From Ixodes scapularis (lineage: Eukaryota > Arthropoda > Arachnida > Ixodida > Ixodidae), in NCBI RefSeq assembly GCF_016920785.2, contig NW_024609835.1, forward strand, positions 179,210,834 to 179,274,833: a stretch of DNA of 64,000 nucleotides, given 5' to 3'. Under the pieces are notes generated by a model. The model was not told where the DNA came from. It made no database searches and saw nothing but the letters and a program-made list of their open reading frames with translations. The number at the start of each line of letters is the position of its first letter. Position 1 is the first letter of the stretch. The translations under genes and the position numbers were made by a program. Below are positions 11,441 to 23,100 of the stretch, in pieces.

Positions 11441-14360
11441 CTTTGGCGTGCTTCGCAGTTCTTGAGTGCAGCTTCATTGCTAATCCATTGGGCTTTGCTC
11501 ACGTGAAATTGAATCCCATCCTCATCGCCAGATTTTGTAGTATCTTAGCCTCAGTAAAGGCGTCATACTGCAAGTCATTCCAATGCAGATTAAACCCGAT
11601 TCCCTTTTATTATCACAACTCATAAGCTCCATCAACACTTCCCTGGCCCAGTCCCATCTTGACTTCTCCCGTGTTAGGCCTGGTCTTTCAGGCCCATTTT
11701 TCTTTTAGCGCTAGGTGGCGCTAGCTGTTGTACGACAACACAATTGCTTATTATTGTTAACTTGATGCAATAAATCTTTGGCTTTTGAAATGCTTTGACG
11801 TTCAACAAAATGTTGATCTAATCTTGGTCCAAAATGACTAATGTACTGGAGATAATCAAGCCTAGGAAACCCGATTTTATCTTGTCAGTTTTATCCATTA
11901 TTAGATTAGCTCAGTTACAGAACTGCTCATAGACGCTGCTTGCATAAGCAGTACAAAAGTGTACTAGAATATGGGGTAGTGTTTGGACGGGCACGACTCG
12001 ACAATGGGAACTTGTGAGAATGCTTGTGTAGACAACAATCACAGCACTGCAGTCGACAGGGTAGCAGAAAGTCGCTGCAGTCCGCACGTGCCGCAACACG
12101 TGCGCGTGCACGCACACAACCAGCACTATACTGACCCTACTGCCGATGCGCCAATGTCGACACCTATCGCAATCTCTCGCTTCACGCGAGCCGCTCTGTT
12201 CCCAACACCACTGTATTCTACTAAGCTGTAACAGTACCCTCCTCAGTCACCACGGCTCGCATCCTGTCGTTCGATGTGCTCTACAGCTGCTATGGTTACT
12301 GCAGTGTATTTTATGGAATATGTATGTTTCAAAGCAGTGCCTTGATGGCGTTCCAGCATACTCTATGGGACGCAGTTATGAAACGGAAAACTAGATGGCG
12401 CTTGAGACGACGGGTGGCGGACTGAAGTCGTTGAGGGGGGGTACCCCCTTCAACGGGAGTTCCACGACTGAGGTAATTTAGTAATGTTGATTTCATCACA
12501 AGATTAAGGGGGGGGGAGGGGCATGGGCTGAACTGTGGGTTTTCTCGTCAGTGGGCATGGCAGCCTGCGTAAGTGCAATTCCAGATGTTGGTGGTGGCTA
12601 AATTGCCACGTTTTATTTTTTATTTTGTGTTCTATGGCAAATAGATTTTCTCGAGGATTTTAAGAAAGCGTTTGTATTATTTTTGGGAACAAAAAGAAAT
12701 AAACGAAAGTCAATTTTGGTGAGTATGTGCGCAACAAATACAACTAAAATATTTGTTTAATTTTATCTAATTTTTTTACGCCACCATACACTCAACCGTG
12801 TCAATCTACAACGATCTTAACTGTAAAAAATATTTGACCACAAAGGATAGTCGAACTGCATGGGTATTCCCCGCTAACAACATAAAATTCAATGAGTCTC
12901 ATCAATCAAACAACATATTGTATGTACCCCACGGTGCCGCATTATCCGAACAGGATTTGAGAAAGGACTCAAATAACACAGCATATCCAATATAAGTGTC
13001 GACGTTAGTCACTTCACGACTACCGGGCGGAGTCCAACTTGTTCTGGGGCACGTTTTGAAGAGAGCTGCTTATTTGCGCAGCACCAAAGCAAATGAACAA
13101 ATGTGTCTATTCTGTCTTCATACACCAGACACAACCCTATCAGTGTTTTTTTCGCAAAAAACCGGAACATAGGCGGGAAGGCTTTTCTAAGATTACCTCA
13201 ACGGAAATATACCTCGAAGATTGTCGAACAGCCTGCGTCGCGGGCTGCTTGAAGTTTGCTCTCTTCGTTTCCTGCGAAGGCTCAGCAGGCTACAAGCCCT
13301 GGTGTTCCCTGGTTTTCACAGTGAAAGATAACACAAAAAGTGTAAGCATCCTGAACAGGAAAATAAAGTAAAAACTTTCAAGAAAAGCCGTCGAACCCTG
13401 AATGTACAATGCAGGTGGAGTGTCGAGCGAACTGGGTTTCCACAGCTCGGGTGGGTGGCAGAAATTTCTGGCTGATAAGTCTCACTCGAGTTGCAAAATG
13501 GCAGTGGTTAGAGAGCTCTTTTTGCAAAGGTATACTCCGTTCACTTTTGTTTTCGAAGGAACAGGGCAGTCCTCTTCTGTATCACCTAGGAAGACCCCAC
13601 GTCAAATATTATGACCTAGTTCTGTCTAAATGTTTCTTAAACGGTCCGGCAAACTTTGCAACTAGCAAAGTTGCTGAAATCGCTGACTCAAGCGGCCAGT
13701 TGAGGCGCTACCAACCACACAGTCAAGGCTAAGGCGTGGGTGAAACCAACATTGAGCTAAACATCATCATTATTGACCCCTTTCGCTTGTTTTTACTTTT
13801 CCAGGCAAGCGTAATGGGTGACGTCAGCAACGTTTCCTCTCGGTGCTAAGCGGTGTCCACATGGTTGGCGTAACGTGCCTGCGCAGTGCGCTTCTTGGGA
13901 GCCATCCGGCTGCCCTGCCGTTAACGCCGTCTCCCATGTCACAACCGCCGTCGTCGTCTCATCGTTTGTGATTTTTGTCTTTTGGAGTTTCATCCACACT
14001 ACGGACACTACGTGTGCAGACTTCTGCCGCAGTTGTGCAAACGTCGTCAAATGTCGTAGACACCAAAACGTGGTGAAGAGTGCGGTGCAGACAACATTTT
14101 TGCATGGCACACGCTTGCCTCAATCCTGCCCGTCGTTGCGTGGAGGATCTCGACATCTCATATGCATGATAGCCGTGTTCTTGGCGGCTCCAAGTCAATG
14201 CTGCCAGATGGAGTCGAAGTTTGTTTCAATCTCTGTTCATGTTTAAAATTAATTTCAAAATAAATATCCCATTTTTCGCGAAGCAAATGACGTATTGTCT
14301 TTTACTAGGGCTTTTTAATGCGAAATCACTAATTATCACAAAATCTTCGGAACTGTGCGG
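11441..14360. other. Intergenic, no gene seen
   Basis: Frames in this stretch carry no recognisable domain. Present are TGGCGCTAGC-type short repeats near 11710, a G-run at 12510, and a GC-rich segment at 13800-14170 with many CpG that reads like promoter or repeat DNA. No gene supported. Confidence 0.45.
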
Positions 14361-14364
14361 AGTT

Positions 14365-14600
14365 TCCCTTTAAAGGAGCTGTGCAACAATTTTAGTGTTG
14401 AAAGAATTGGCATCTTCTACTTTTGACATTGTTTATCTAGTCAGAAAAGACAGAAAACACACCTCCTTCCTTCAAAATGTTGCGATTCTGCTGCATAATC
14501 GCGAGGCAAAAATTAGAATATTCCCCGACCTGCAGCCGCCAGCGGCGGCCATGAGAACCACGCAGCGTGACATCTTGTAGAAAGATAGAAAGAGCTGCGA
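14365..14600. repeat. Partial copy of the 38.4-kb element
   Basis: GGAGCTGTGCAACAATTTTA, then TTGACATTGTTTATCT, GCATAATCGCGAGG and CCGGACCTGCAGCCGC-like sequence follow in the same order as in the element at 38422-40207, with considerable divergence. This copy lacks the internal insertion present in the other. Confidence 0.55.
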
Positions 14601-15145
14601 ATACCTGCTCGATAAAATGTAACTTTTCTATATATCTTGTCGTTTCAACATAAATATAAATGCGTCAAAAACCTGGTATCATCGACAAAACTTTTATTAT
14701 ACAGAGTTTTAGTGGCGCCACCTATCCTAGGTTCACAAAACCGTCAGCTCTATCTGCTACCGCGAACAGCTGCTGGAAGCCAGAGGGGAAAGGGGACAGA
14801 GCCGGACAGGGGTGGCCGTACACGGATAAGACATTCCTCCTTTCACCATATTGTTCGTGCTGCGCCAGCACGTGGACGTGCGGTCGCGAGCGGATGAGTT
14901 CTCGCTGCTCACTGATGGCTCTAAAGAGAGTGCTCCACCGGAACCACGCGCGACCCCCATTGACGTCGCAGCGCACGTAACTCGGAAGAAGGTGAAGGAG
15001 TTGAGAGGTGCCAAAAACCTTAATCTTTGTCCATTTTTAAAATAAAAACTAGGACATGCAAGCAAAAGCGTTTTTTGTTCTTTACTTCAGAAAGTTCAAG
15101 GCACCAACTTATTCAAGCAAAGCACTGAAACTGTTGCACAGCTTA

Positions 15146-15222
15146 AGGCCGCCAAAGCACTGCGAAAGGCAGCGAGCTTGCACCTTCAGCGCAAGCTCGC
15201 TGCCTTCTGCAGCGCTTTGGTT
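15146..15222. repeat. Hairpin, arms about 35 bp
   Basis: GGCAGCGAGCTTGC and GCAAGCTCGCTGCC are perfect inverses around ACCTTCAGC, and the outer GCCAAAGCACTGC pairs with GCAGCGCTTTGG. It lies 0.6 kb downstream of COA3. MITE core or fortuitous palindrome. Confidence 0.6.
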
Positions 15223-15834
15223 GCACGTGCCTGCCTGTTCACCCTTGTGTTAGCAAGGGCAGAATACGTGCTGAAGGCGGAGCTTCTAGTCTCTGCTTAG
15301 GGGTGAACAAAGTATAGCAATGATTTTCCACATGGCTGTGCTTGGATGTTCAATGATGAAGCATAGAATTAAGCTTTTGGTGTTTTTTGTGGCAAGGAGA
15401 GATCCTTGCTGAAAAAAAATGCCTCCTTGCTGAAGCCAATCAGAAACCAGCACTGAAGCCCCGAGTTAAATTAACTGGAAAATGTCAAGCTTCCATTCTG
15501 AGGATCCAACCAGCTTCTTCTACAGTCAAACTTCGTTTCCTCCAGAGAAAACTGAGTTACTGCCCTAGCTAGTATAACTCCATTATGATGCAGCATTCAG
15601 TACCTCTAGCAAAAAAACCTGGTTCCTAATGATGGCATATCAGAGTAAAATAAGATTATTGTATAAGGGCCAAGGGGCACAGGTAGCATCAAATCATACC
15701 GACCCATTGCAGCAATCTGTCTTACACAGACATGCAGACTGCGAAAAAGAGAGCAAAGAATGAGAAAGCATACAGACATTGGGAGAGCTCTGCCAAACAG
15801 AAGAAAGGAATCATACCACCGTTCGTATGAACAG

Positions 15835-15840
15835 TTTATT
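15835..15840 (-). terminator. Poly(A) signal of COA3
   Basis: On the - strand AATAAA lies 75 nt after the COA3 stop codon, a normal spacing for a short 3' UTR. Confidence 0.65.
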
Positions 15841-15914
15841 TTTTACTAAGAATGAAACACAACTGTTGTACTATACATTGGATTTTTTGGGCGATATTCA
15901 AGAAAGTGTAGAAA

Positions 15915-15985
15915 CTATTTCGGAAGGGGTTCGTCCAGGTCATCGAGGAAGTTTTCTTGTTTGACGGCAAACATCGAGTAGGCAT
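15915..15985 (-). CDS. COA3: COA3 exon 2
   Basis: Begins with AT completing a Tyr codon, continues AYSMFAVKQENFLDDLDEP and stops at TAG 15917-15915. The conserved FLDDLDEP tail is diagnostic for COA3. Confidence 0.88.
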
Positions 15986-16254
15986 CTAATATAAAAAAAA
16001 TTAAGGTCCGTTCGCTTTTCGTTGAGGACGCGAGGGAATTTGGAGGGAAAGGAAGAACCAGCGAAAAGGATACAGATACTGAACACTCCGCCAGTCAAGA
16101 GAAGCCCAGTGAGGAGATTCCTGTGCCGAATGCGTTTAAGTTTTCTCACTCTTTCCATGTTCTCCTTTTCCATGAGCTTCATGTAATTCAACTGCGCTGA
16201 GCCATTGAGCTCCTTGTTAACGTCGATCTTTGGCATTACACTGTCTTGAGACAT
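15915..16254 (-). CDS. COA3: COA3 (CCDC56): cytochrome c oxidase assembly factor 3, two exons
   Basis: COA3 is a small single-pass protein of the mitochondrial inner membrane that stabilises newly made COX1 and promotes complex IV assembly. Exon 1 is 16254-16074 and exon 2 is 15985-15915, with an 88-bp intron between T/GTATCC and ATATTAG. The joined frame is 83 residues, the size of animal COA3. Seen: YMKLMEKENMERVRKLKRIR (basic, predicted matrix side), HRNLLTGLLLTGGVFSIYAY (membrane segment), then AVKQENFLDDLDEP and a stop. This agrees with fly Ccdc56 as remembered. The ATG at 16254 was chosen because a splice acceptor (TTTTCAG) sits just upstream at 16261-16267. An in-frame ATG at 16272 would lie inside that intron. 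The 5' UTR is therefore split. Without the intron the frame would run into unrelated residues. Confidence 0.92.
16074..16254 (-). CDS. COA3: COA3 exon 1
   Basis: Encodes residues 1-60 plus the first base of Tyr61, including the transmembrane helix. The donor is T/GTATCC. The upstream acceptor at 16261 gives a 6-nt 5' UTR part (GCAAAC) before ATG. Confidence 0.88.
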
Positions 16255-16261
16255 GTTTGCC

Positions 16262-17078
16262 TGAAAAGACATGGAATCGTTTCTTTAACAAAAAACTGAT
16301 TTTTGTTTTGTTTTACTTAATGCAGTTGACTACAGCAACGGATTACATAGAGCTAACGTGCACTATTTACCTAAAACTAATGAATGTAGGAGTCACCTTG
16401 TGGATTTTTCGCTGTCTGGTACACCAAAAGCACGATCAAGCGAGTTCTCCGAAGCGCAATTCTGTCTGCACCTCGCCAACTGTCGCTGCTGTCGCCAACC
16501 TCGCTTCGCCGCCAGCCTGAGCTAACTTGACACAATCTGCTGTGGTGAACGTTTCGCATTTCAAATTATACAATATGTTTTGTTTTACAAAATAAAACAA
16601 TAGTTTTATATTATGTGGGGCATAATAAGTGTTGACTTGTTTATTTGCTTAAAATTATTTAGAACAATAAATACTAGTTAGCGCAAGTGAAGCGGACGCT
16701 GAATCAACTCGTGTCAATGCAACGGCAGCCATATTATTTGTTGTGGTTTCCCATCTTACCATGATTTTACACACGGATGTTGGATTTACTCTTATAACAA
16801 GTTCCGGCTAAGGAGCGCACATCATAAAGCGAGAAGCTTGATAATGAACAAAAATGGGTAAATAATTATACGTGTACTCTTTGTTTCTTGCGAGGGATTC
16901 AGTTTTGACAGTGTTTATGCTTTGTGAAGCTAGCCCTAAGAAAGTGACCTTCAAATGTGACATGATTTTAGGAATAGCGCCCGTTATTATTCGTGGAAAC
17001 ATGTAAACGACTCGGAAACACTTAGTGTTGGTGTCCAGGAAAATTTCAACCGTTCGAACGCAGCCCTAACGCGACAGG
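16262..17078. promoter_or_regulatory. Probable shared COA3/INO80D promoter region
   Basis: The two genes face away from each other with 0.8 kb between their start codons. The stretch holds a CpG-richer block at about 16430-16530, where a COA3 5' UTR exon with a possible GAG/GTGCAG donor would fit, and AT-rich sequence toward INO80D. No TATA box at a convincing position. The call rests on the gene arrangement. Confidence 0.45.
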
Positions 17079-17104
17079 ATGTCTGAGTTAAAACACCTTT
17101 TTCT
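17079..17104 (+). CDS. INO80D: INO80D exon 1 (proposed start)
   Basis: ATG in the context ACAGGATGT (A at -3) starts MSELKHLF, resembling the remembered human start MYEGKHIHF. The exon ends with CT before GTAAGC, and the phase fits the next exon. The human protein has about a dozen more residues before the second exon, so a missed microexon or different start is possible. Confidence 0.55.
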
Positions 17105-20100
17105 GTAAGCCTAATTCTGCTTTTCCGAGAGACGCTAGGTTAGGCTTAGTAGTTCTCTTGATGATCGACTGTGAATGAACCCTTCATTTCTCATTTCTCT
17201 TCACTGGACAGCCGCATACGGCGATATTTGTCTCGCGCAATTTCTGTAAAATGCTTGTCTTGTGAAAATTCGAGCCTAGGAAGGCGAGAAGTGTCCGGTG
17301 TCAACGCATGAAAAATCACGTTCGCGACAGGCGCGCCGAGACTGTAGAAATGTAAACATTGCCGAGTTTTAACTCTCCCTTTCCTGTCGCTGCGCGTTAG
17401 GATTATTTACGCGATATGTCCGACTTCGTAGTGTGACGTCCACCGATCGCTGTGGATGTCCGCTAATTAAAAGATCTGGTTTCTCCCCCAGTACAAAATT
17501 ATATAAACCGGGACAGTTGAATGGCTACACCTACTGCATTCGACAAATCTTCGAAGAGAACACCCTCGGATACACTCACGGCAGCGGGAACGTCACCAAG
17601 CTCAACAACAAGTGTCACAACTTCTCCAGTGAAGACCAGTGAGTGTTCGATATTGTGCCTCCGTGCACCCCCGCCTTCCTGTCACCTTTTGGCAGGTGTC
17701 AGATGTGGGTTGCTTTCGAGATCCATGCGCGTCTTAAAAACAACTACGTTTATCGACTGTTCTTTCCTGCCGTTCTTCTCTTTATAGCAGAATTTCATTT
17801 GGTGTGCAATCGCCGCTGGTCAAAATTATAACCGAACATGTTTGTGCGCACCCCCCTCCCCCTTCCCCGATTTTGCTACATTCTAGGTTGACAGATCAGT
17901 TTGCAGTGTCGAATGTATGCTGGCGACGCGTGCTTACTGACGAGAGGTTCATGAACCGGAGTTATCATGCTGTTCTGCTTTTGTGGGGAATGATAAGAGT
18001 GTGTTTATTTTTGGCGCCCCCTCCTTTCGTTTCTCAGAGGGAGGACTGAAGCAACTGATTGCCTGTGAGGCTGGCGCTTCCGTTTTTATTGTTAGGCGAG
18101 AGTGTTTTTAGTGCCTACTGTTGAGGGTGGTCCTGGGGGGCTATGTTCGACAAATGTTTCGGTTCTCCTAAAAAGAAACGGAAGTGACGTAAGGAACGAT
18201 ACCGTGTCTGATTGGCTAGAGGCTCAAATGACGAAAGTTTCCTCTTTTGTCATTTGAGCCTCTAGCCAATCAGACGCGATATCGTCCCTTGCGTCGCTTC
18301 CGTTTCTTTTTAGGAGAAACGAAACATTTGTCGAACATAGCACCCCTGGTGTCAGACACACAGGCGATACATCTGCATTCTTTTGGAGCATCTGGGGGGG
18401 TTTCCCAACACTGTTTGCAGAAAACAGGAAATGCCGCTCTTTCATCCCATTGGTGGCATTTAAAACCCATGGTTTGATTGCAGAGGCCTTCATTAATTTA
18501 TTTAAAGTGTTAGTTATGAAACTAAGCTTATCTTAGCAGTGTTCATGCAGAATCTTTAATTGAATTAGGCTGATAGGTAACTTATTTTGGGTTGGTTTTT
18601 AGAAGCAGATGAAAGGATTTTCTGGCTGTCGCATTTACTATCTGTGGAGTCTGTGGAGGAGGCAATAACATGCTTTCACCCATTCATTCATTATCAGTCG
18701 GGTTATCCGGGTGACTTTCTTTGCTTCTTCTTGCCTCCTTTTAGATATAAGGCCTCTTGATTAGCTTACATGCCATGGAGCTCATTTGACCATCTGCCCT
18801 TAATAACACACTTCCTCTTCTAAAAAAAAAAAAAAGAAAAAAAAAAAAAAGGTTGATGAAAAGTTTAAAGCTGTTCCAGGCTAGAAATCTGGAAAGTTGT
18901 CATAGCCCCAGTGGGGGGGTTGTCGCATAATCTTGACGTACCAAACCCACCATGAAACGTCAAGCTGTAGGTGGTTAGGAGGAAGCGCTTGCCACTCATA
19001 GTTTCCGGATTACACATCACTTGTTTTACTGAATGTCAAAGTGCTAATGTTCCATAGCATTTCAGACTGGACACAGATAACTCTTGAAAGTTACCTTAAA
19101 ATCGTTTTGGGTTAGAAGGGTGAGAAGCAGATATCAACAGCTGTTAAATACAGATTTTGATGCAGTATTCCTATATGTTTCAATGTAGCTGTTGGACAGT
19201 ATCAAAGCTGTCACAAGTCATTGATTAGAAGGCAAAGCAGACAAAAACACCCATAAATGTTGATATACTGTGTACAAACAATCAGTACCAGGTCGACATA
19301 ATTAGTCCAGGGGTTTCTACATTATTTTTGTATATAGGAAAAGAAAGTGTGTTCAAACATTCAGTGAGGACTGGAAAAAAGTAATCTTATTGTTATTTTT
19401 ATAGATATTTTAATCACAGAGCAGTAACTCAGGAAGTGGAAAGGGGATGTGGGGTAATGCAATCAAAGTTTATAGGGTTTACAAGTTGTTGGTTAAGAAA
19501 TTTGCACTCGTCTGGACTAGGCAGCAATGATTTGATGATATATTCACGTGTTGGTGATTTTGCCAATTATTTCTGCCCATTTTGTGAGTATAAATTGTGA
19601 GCAATCGAATCTTGGGTTGCTTCTTTTACAATGAGTACTTTATGCACTCTGTTGTTACAAAGTTACAGATAGCGGCTTTACCCCAATGTCTTGAATGTCA
19701 TTTAGCTAAATACCAATGGGTGACGAAAAGGAAAATAATACTCTGAAAATTTGCCCAAACAAAAGAGAGATAGAGATGGAGAGAGAGAGAGAGAGAAAGA
19801 GAAATGTAGTGGTTAACCGTCATGTCTTCCTTACTGCTGAATGTCCTACACTGAAGTGCGATTAATGCTAGAGCATATTTGTGGCTCTATGCAAAAAATA
19901 TGAGTATGTACTGTTCTGTTCTGATAAGTGGTTGATAAGACCTTGTTGATCTAGCAGATGGCGAGAGCAGTTCAACAGCTGTATCCTTTCCAAAGGAGCA
20001 GAGCCAGCGCACTTCCTGGTTGGAAAGAGTGGACAACAAAAACTCTCACAGTTGTCATGGGCTTCTGTAATGTCAACTATTGTTCATTTTCTGCATTATG

Positions 20101-23100
20101 TATGAAAATCATTTGTTCAGCAAACTTCTACGCATTGTGAATGTTGATAATATGTGAAGGTTGTAAACGGCGAAGGCTCGGACATTATCTCACCACACGG
20201 GGAGGAGTAGTTTGGTGAAGCGTTTTCAGCGTCCCTAATCTTGACTGTCAATAGAGAGTTTTAGAATAATGTTCGAAATTTCAGCGCACATTAGCGCAAA
20301 ATTTAGCACTTGCATTAGCACACGCTACGCAAGAGTTTTAGAATAGTGTTTCTCCGCTGCATCGCAAAAGTTCAAGTATCTCGCGCTTGTCATACCAGCA
20401 AGGAACAGTAGAAATTTTTATCTCACACACAAAATGCTGGAACTTAAGTAAAGAAAACAAGATTTTTAATCTAGAGTAGCATCTTAGCTTTGTTCAAATA
20501 TGAGAATGCGACGCAAGCGGGCATGATCGGTCGACCGCTTGCATCGTCTTAGCAAGAGAGGCCTCGTGTACTGACCTTTACACACCACGCCCTTGCCAAA
20601 AAACAGTTAACGTGCTGTAAGTATCAAGTTGCCGGCGATCGTTACCCGTCTTCTAAACCGAGTGCAATGTTGTCCTGCGTTAAAAATCAGTTGCGAGGAT
20701 GCTGCCGGAGTCGTGCTCACTACACTGCTGAACCGGCCAGCGTCGTGAGTGCGTGAGCACAGTTTTTTAACTGTGCTCATCTTGGCTTTCGCCAACTTCT
20801 CATCACGAGTCCTCCTTGGAAGAGCGTGAAGATTCTTTGCATATGTACGCAATTTCCAAAAAATAGCGCATTTAAAGTGCAAACCGCAGTTTGCATTCGG
20901 CGCATGCGCAGTGGCGACGACGTTATTCTTTGTGTATGCAAAGTGCGCGCCATTCTAAAACTGCCTGTTATAGTGGAAAGACCTAATTATATGCAGCAGG
21001 CAAGCAGTATGTCGGGACAATGGGTGCAACCTAAAGATTGCTACCAAGGGTAGTTACAATTACTAATCCTTTACCGCTATAAAGAGCCTAGTTAATCTGT
21101 ACTCTGTTGAGTACTCGAGAAGTGCGAGCTGGCAGCTTAGGAAAAAGGTTTCTTTGCGTGTGCCTGTGCGAGGGGGAAAAGGACGAGCATGACCTCCAAC
21201 TCTGAGCTTTGAGCCGAGTGTGAGGAAGGAAGTCATCAGTCGTGGGACCATGCTGGTTTTTACAGTGCCGGAAGTGTCTCGTGATTGGCCAAGCGACCTC
21301 GCTGCGATAGGTGTTGGGCGGTTAGCGTGTGAGGTGAGCCCTCCTTCTTCTGCCCAGGAATGGCCACCTGACGGGGCCCACGCACCCAGCCCGGCTGTAC
21401 GCCCACCCGAGCGAGGCACCCAGCAGCGGCCGCAGGGAGCACCGGCGCCTGCGCAAAGAGAAAGCGGCCCTCGCGCTGCCCTCGGAGGGCAAGCTCAAGT
21501 TTGCCGACCGCCTGCGGGCTTTGCTGAAGCGCGAGAGCCACCTGAGTGGACAGTTGCCGGGGGGACTGCCCCAGGACCCTTATGCCTTTTCGGAGGCCCC
21601 CGCCGCACCCCCCGCGGGGAGTGCCGTTCCCAAGGCGAGCCCCGTCGCGGCGGCCCCCCCTCCTCCCGAGCCCCACCGGGCGCTGGAGAATGGCGCCGCA
21701 GGCTCCGAGTTTTTCCCGAACCACCGGCCGCACCCACAGCTCCAGGCCCAGCTTCAGCAGCCGCAGCAGCATGTTCAGCAGCATGTTCAGCAGCAGGTCC
21801 ATTTGCACGTCCAGCAGCACGGGCAGCAGTCTGCCTCGGTCAAGACGTTTGGCTCGGTTGAACAAAAGCCCAAGACTGCCCCCGTCGCTGCAATCAACAG
21901 CGGTGCATCGATTAGTGGTGGCGGCGTGGCCGGTGCCCCAAAGTTGTCTAAGACAATGAACCGGCTGCAGGCGAAGATAGCGCAGAACAAGCTGCTGGAC
22001 AAGCTGAAGAAGGCCCAGCAGGATTCCTGTTGCTCTTCTAGTCATAACCACCAGCAGCAGCAGCGGGTGGCGGCAGCCTCCTCCTCGTTTGTGCGGGACG
22101 TGGGACTGTGCGCGGTCAAACAGGAAGCTTCCACAGTTAGGGTGGCTGCGGCCAGGGAGCGCGTGCCGCGACCAAGGGTCAAGGGGTCGTCGACCTCCGC
22201 GACCGTCCTGGCGGCGACTCCGGCGGTGGCTGTGCCCCCCCTGGCGCTTGGCCCCTCGGCGGCGCTGCGCAATTTGCGGCAGGTGTGGGCGCTGGAAAAA
22301 GCTGGTCTCGAGGCAGAGGACGGAGCGGCGGCTGGAGGACCTCACGGGGCGCTCGGTAAGTTTTGAGATGTTTCTTTCGAGGAGGGATGTCCCAGACTGG
22401 GCTGTGGAAAATGACATGTGTGAGGTAGAGCCGTATATGGGGAGAGTTTGGCCAGCCTATGATCTCGCCACCGTAACACCCCCTTCCGAGTAAGCCAATT
22501 GGCTCGTGGCGCAGAGCGAAAGGCGTGAGCGCATGTGTGTGAACTCCTGGCTGCTCCCACAACAGTGCTCTGCGCCGACAGCGTTGCATCAAAATGGCGG
22601 TCATCTCCTCTTTGCTCCTTTCTTTCTCTCTCGCTCCTTTAGTGCTCTCCTCCTTTTCCTTCACTTTTCTCCTCCTGGCATTTTCGTCGCCACACCCACT
22701 GGCCAAACTCTCCCAATGTACGGCTCTGGTGCGAGGAATGTTTTGCTGCCATCTCATGATGCTTTTGATCCCTAGAGCCGTCAAGGACCATATTTGGGCA
22801 CGCTGCCTCTGCTGCTGTGAGGTCGCTGGCTCAAGTCTTGATGTCGGACTGCTTTAGAATGATGACAAGGTTATGCTGAGAAACCCTTAAAGGGGCAGTC
22901 AAGTGGTTTTTGAGTTCGTGTTTTGATAATGACAGCTGAATTTAGACGCCTTAAGTATCCCTAAAAACCAAAAAGTATAGTCATACGGTGATTATTTCTT
23001 TAATAAAAATGTAATTGAAGGCCGCCAAACCTCGGATCCATCCGAAAACGAAACCACTCTCATTGGTCGTCGCACGCTTATCAAAAGGATCTCGGGCCAA

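Larger units (their letters stand above)
17639..21357. other. INO80D intron 2
   Basis: 3.7-kb intron with a palindromic MITE (18131-18350), A-rich runs near 18825-18850, a GA microsatellite near 19770-19800, and a TIR element at about 20254-20966. No gene seen. Confidence 0.7.

Noticed and set aside
13793..14246. Opposing 105- and 142-codon frames in a GC-rich block
   Set aside because: Both strands are open because of composition. Neither shows a known motif; likely repeat or CpG-rich non-coding DNA.
16252..16272. COA3 start at the upstream ATG (MSFQANMSQ)
   Set aside because: TTTTCAG between the two ATGs is a strong splice acceptor, so the first ATG is probably intronic.
21260..22417. 385-codon open frame on the - strand
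   Set aside because: It is the shadow of the GC-rich INO80D exon 3 (+ strand), whose frame matches known protein motifs and splice phase. The antisense product shows only Arg/Leu/Gly-rich sequence.
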